Assembly: GCF_963576545.1 (NCBI RefSeq)
Contig: NW_026870563.1
Location: 558,001-622,000, forward strand
Direction: 5' to 3'
DNA length: 64,000 nt
From: Limanda limanda
Lineage: Eukaryota > Chordata > Actinopteri > Pleuronectiformes > Pleuronectidae
Shown one piece after another: positions 63,401 through 64,000 of this stretch. Made by a program: the position numbers and the translations under genes. Position 1 is the stretch's first letter, and each line of letters opens with the position of its first letter. The notes beneath the pieces were generated by a model. The model was not told where the DNA came from and did not search any database. It was given only the letters and a program-made list of their open reading frames with translations.

Positions 63401-64000
63401 AATAACTTTTTTTGTGAAGGTCGGAGAGACTTGCAAGTAGGCTCTACCCCCACTAAATGGGGTAGCGCGCATTGATCGGTACCATCCTTGAGCTTCTCCG
63501 ACTTTCGGAAGGGTTAGGGTTAGGGTTAGGGATGAAAGCACATAGGAGAAAGAGATATTCTTGAATAACTTTTTTTGTGAAGGTCGGAGAGACTTGGAAA
63601 GTGGTTGCATCTGGACTAATTTGGGTCCTGCGGATCGATTGGTACCATCCCCGAGCTTGTACGACCTTCGGAAGAGGTCGACCGACGAAATTCCCCCAAA
63701 TCTGAGGAGATATTCTTGAATAACTTTTTTTGTGAAGGTCGGAGAGACTTGCAAGTAGGCTCTACCCCCACTAAATGGGGTAGCGCGCATTGATCGGTAC
63801 CATCCTTGAGCTTCTCCGACTTTCGGAAGGGTTAGGGTTAGGGTTAGGGATGAAAGCACATAGGAGAAAGAGATATTCTTGAATAACTTTTTTTGTGAAG
63901 GTCGGAGAGACTTGGAAAGTGGTTGCATCTGGACTAATTTGGGTCCTGCGGATCGATTGGTACCATCCCCGAGCTTGTACGACCTTCGGAAGAGGTCGAC
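59547..64000 (+). repeat. Last long higher-order repeat copy, cut by the window edge
   Basis: This matches 51861-56308 at 7686 and then 7692 bp. The 6-bp shift arises because the unit at 61400 has three hexamers and its partner at 53714 has two. Markers are T9 at 60527, GCGAGCATAG at 62509 and TCGGACAGAC at 63109. The short head at 63324 corresponds to 55632. The array shows no sign of ending at 64000, where a beta is interrupted. Confidence 0.87.

Larger units (their letters stand above)
1..64000 (+). repeat. Tandem satellite array of 163-bp and 155-bp monomers spanning the whole window
   Basis: The whole window is a head-to-tail array of two related monomers in a single orientation. Unit heads ('accatc') fall at 1, 164, 327, 490, 653, 808 and so on to 63962. 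Counted this way there are 278 units of the 163-bp class (18 of them shortened to 157 bp), 121 complete 155-bp units and a 39-base stub. The arithmetic 278x163 + 121x155 - 18x6 = 63961 closes exactly, so there is no hidden insertion or spacer. Units differ mostly by scattered single-base changes, and sets of rare changes recur at long fixed distances, which reveals higher-order repeats. There is no unique sequence, intron, transposon end or RNA gene. Such homogeneity is typical of satellite DNA evolving by unequal exchange and conversion. A subtelomeric or heterochromatic location is inferred from the embedded TTAGGG blocks and is not shown by the sequence. Confidence 0.98.

Noticed and set aside
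1..64000. CRISPR array (short repeated core with intervening segments)
   Set aside because: The intervening sequences are not unique spacers but the same two tails and heads repeated hundreds of times. Unit size is far too large, there are no cas genes, and the telomeric motif is eukaryotic.
1..64000. Transposon or retroelement origin of the repeats
   Set aside because: No terminal inverted repeats at higher-order boundaries, no LTRs, no target-site duplications and no coding domains. All junctions fall in register within homologous monomer sequence, as expected for unequal exchange.
1..64000. Assignment to a specific organism from the TTAGGG motif
   Set aside because: TTAGGG telomeres occur in vertebrates, many other animals, many fungi, trypanosomatids and some plants, and I do not recognise this satellite. 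A database search with the alpha and beta consensus would be needed.

Overview
This 64 kb window is one uninterrupted satellite DNA array. I found no gene, RNA gene, transposon or unique sequence anywhere in it. By hand count it holds 399 complete head-to-tail units, counted from each 'accatc' head, plus a 39-base stub at the right edge. All units are in one orientation. The unit lengths (163, 155 and 157 bp) add up exactly to the window, so no stretch is left unexplained.

The units are best read as two related monomers that share a 45-bp core. Alpha (163 bp; 275 copies of pure type) carries a telomere-type block, GGG(TTAGGG)3. Beta (155 bp; 121 complete copies) has an unrelated 32-bp cassette at that position, with a GTCGAC palindrome and no telomeric motif. 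Two further units are beta/alpha recombinants. Eighteen alpha units have lost exactly one TTAGGG and are 157 bp. I count about 816 TTAGGG hexamers, all on the + strand and regularly spaced. Beta is always flanked by alpha except at one beta-beta junction near 41.79 kb, which is also the junction of a 5.7-kb tandem duplication.

The layout is a patchwork of higher-order repeats. From 1 to about 35 kb there are tandem duplications with periods of 807 (1-1940), 2087 (1615-5788), 1451 (11881-14782), 1125 (20706-24243), 807 (23755-26175), 1924 (25858-30186) and 1769 bp (29706-33887). A 6.2-kb block at 4028-10235 is repeated at 14465-20821. From about 35.3 kb to the end a different variant family takes over. 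It is marked by an ACCCGAACT tail in 18 units and by most of the hexamer-deleted units. It forms a long higher-order repeat with copies at 36046-41787, 41788-47535, 49222-51860 (partial), 51861-59546 and 59547-64000 (continuing past the edge), with smaller duplications (956, 1119, 807, 799 bp) nested inside.

The organism is a eukaryote whose telomere repeat is probably TTAGGG. That type occurs in vertebrates, many other animals, many fungi, trypanosomatids and some plants, so the lineage cannot be fixed from this sequence. A subtelomeric or pericentromeric heterochromatic satellite is the likeliest setting. The many minus-strand open frames, up to 530 codons, are a by-product of repeat length: 163+155 = 318 is divisible by 3. 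I do not regard them as genes.
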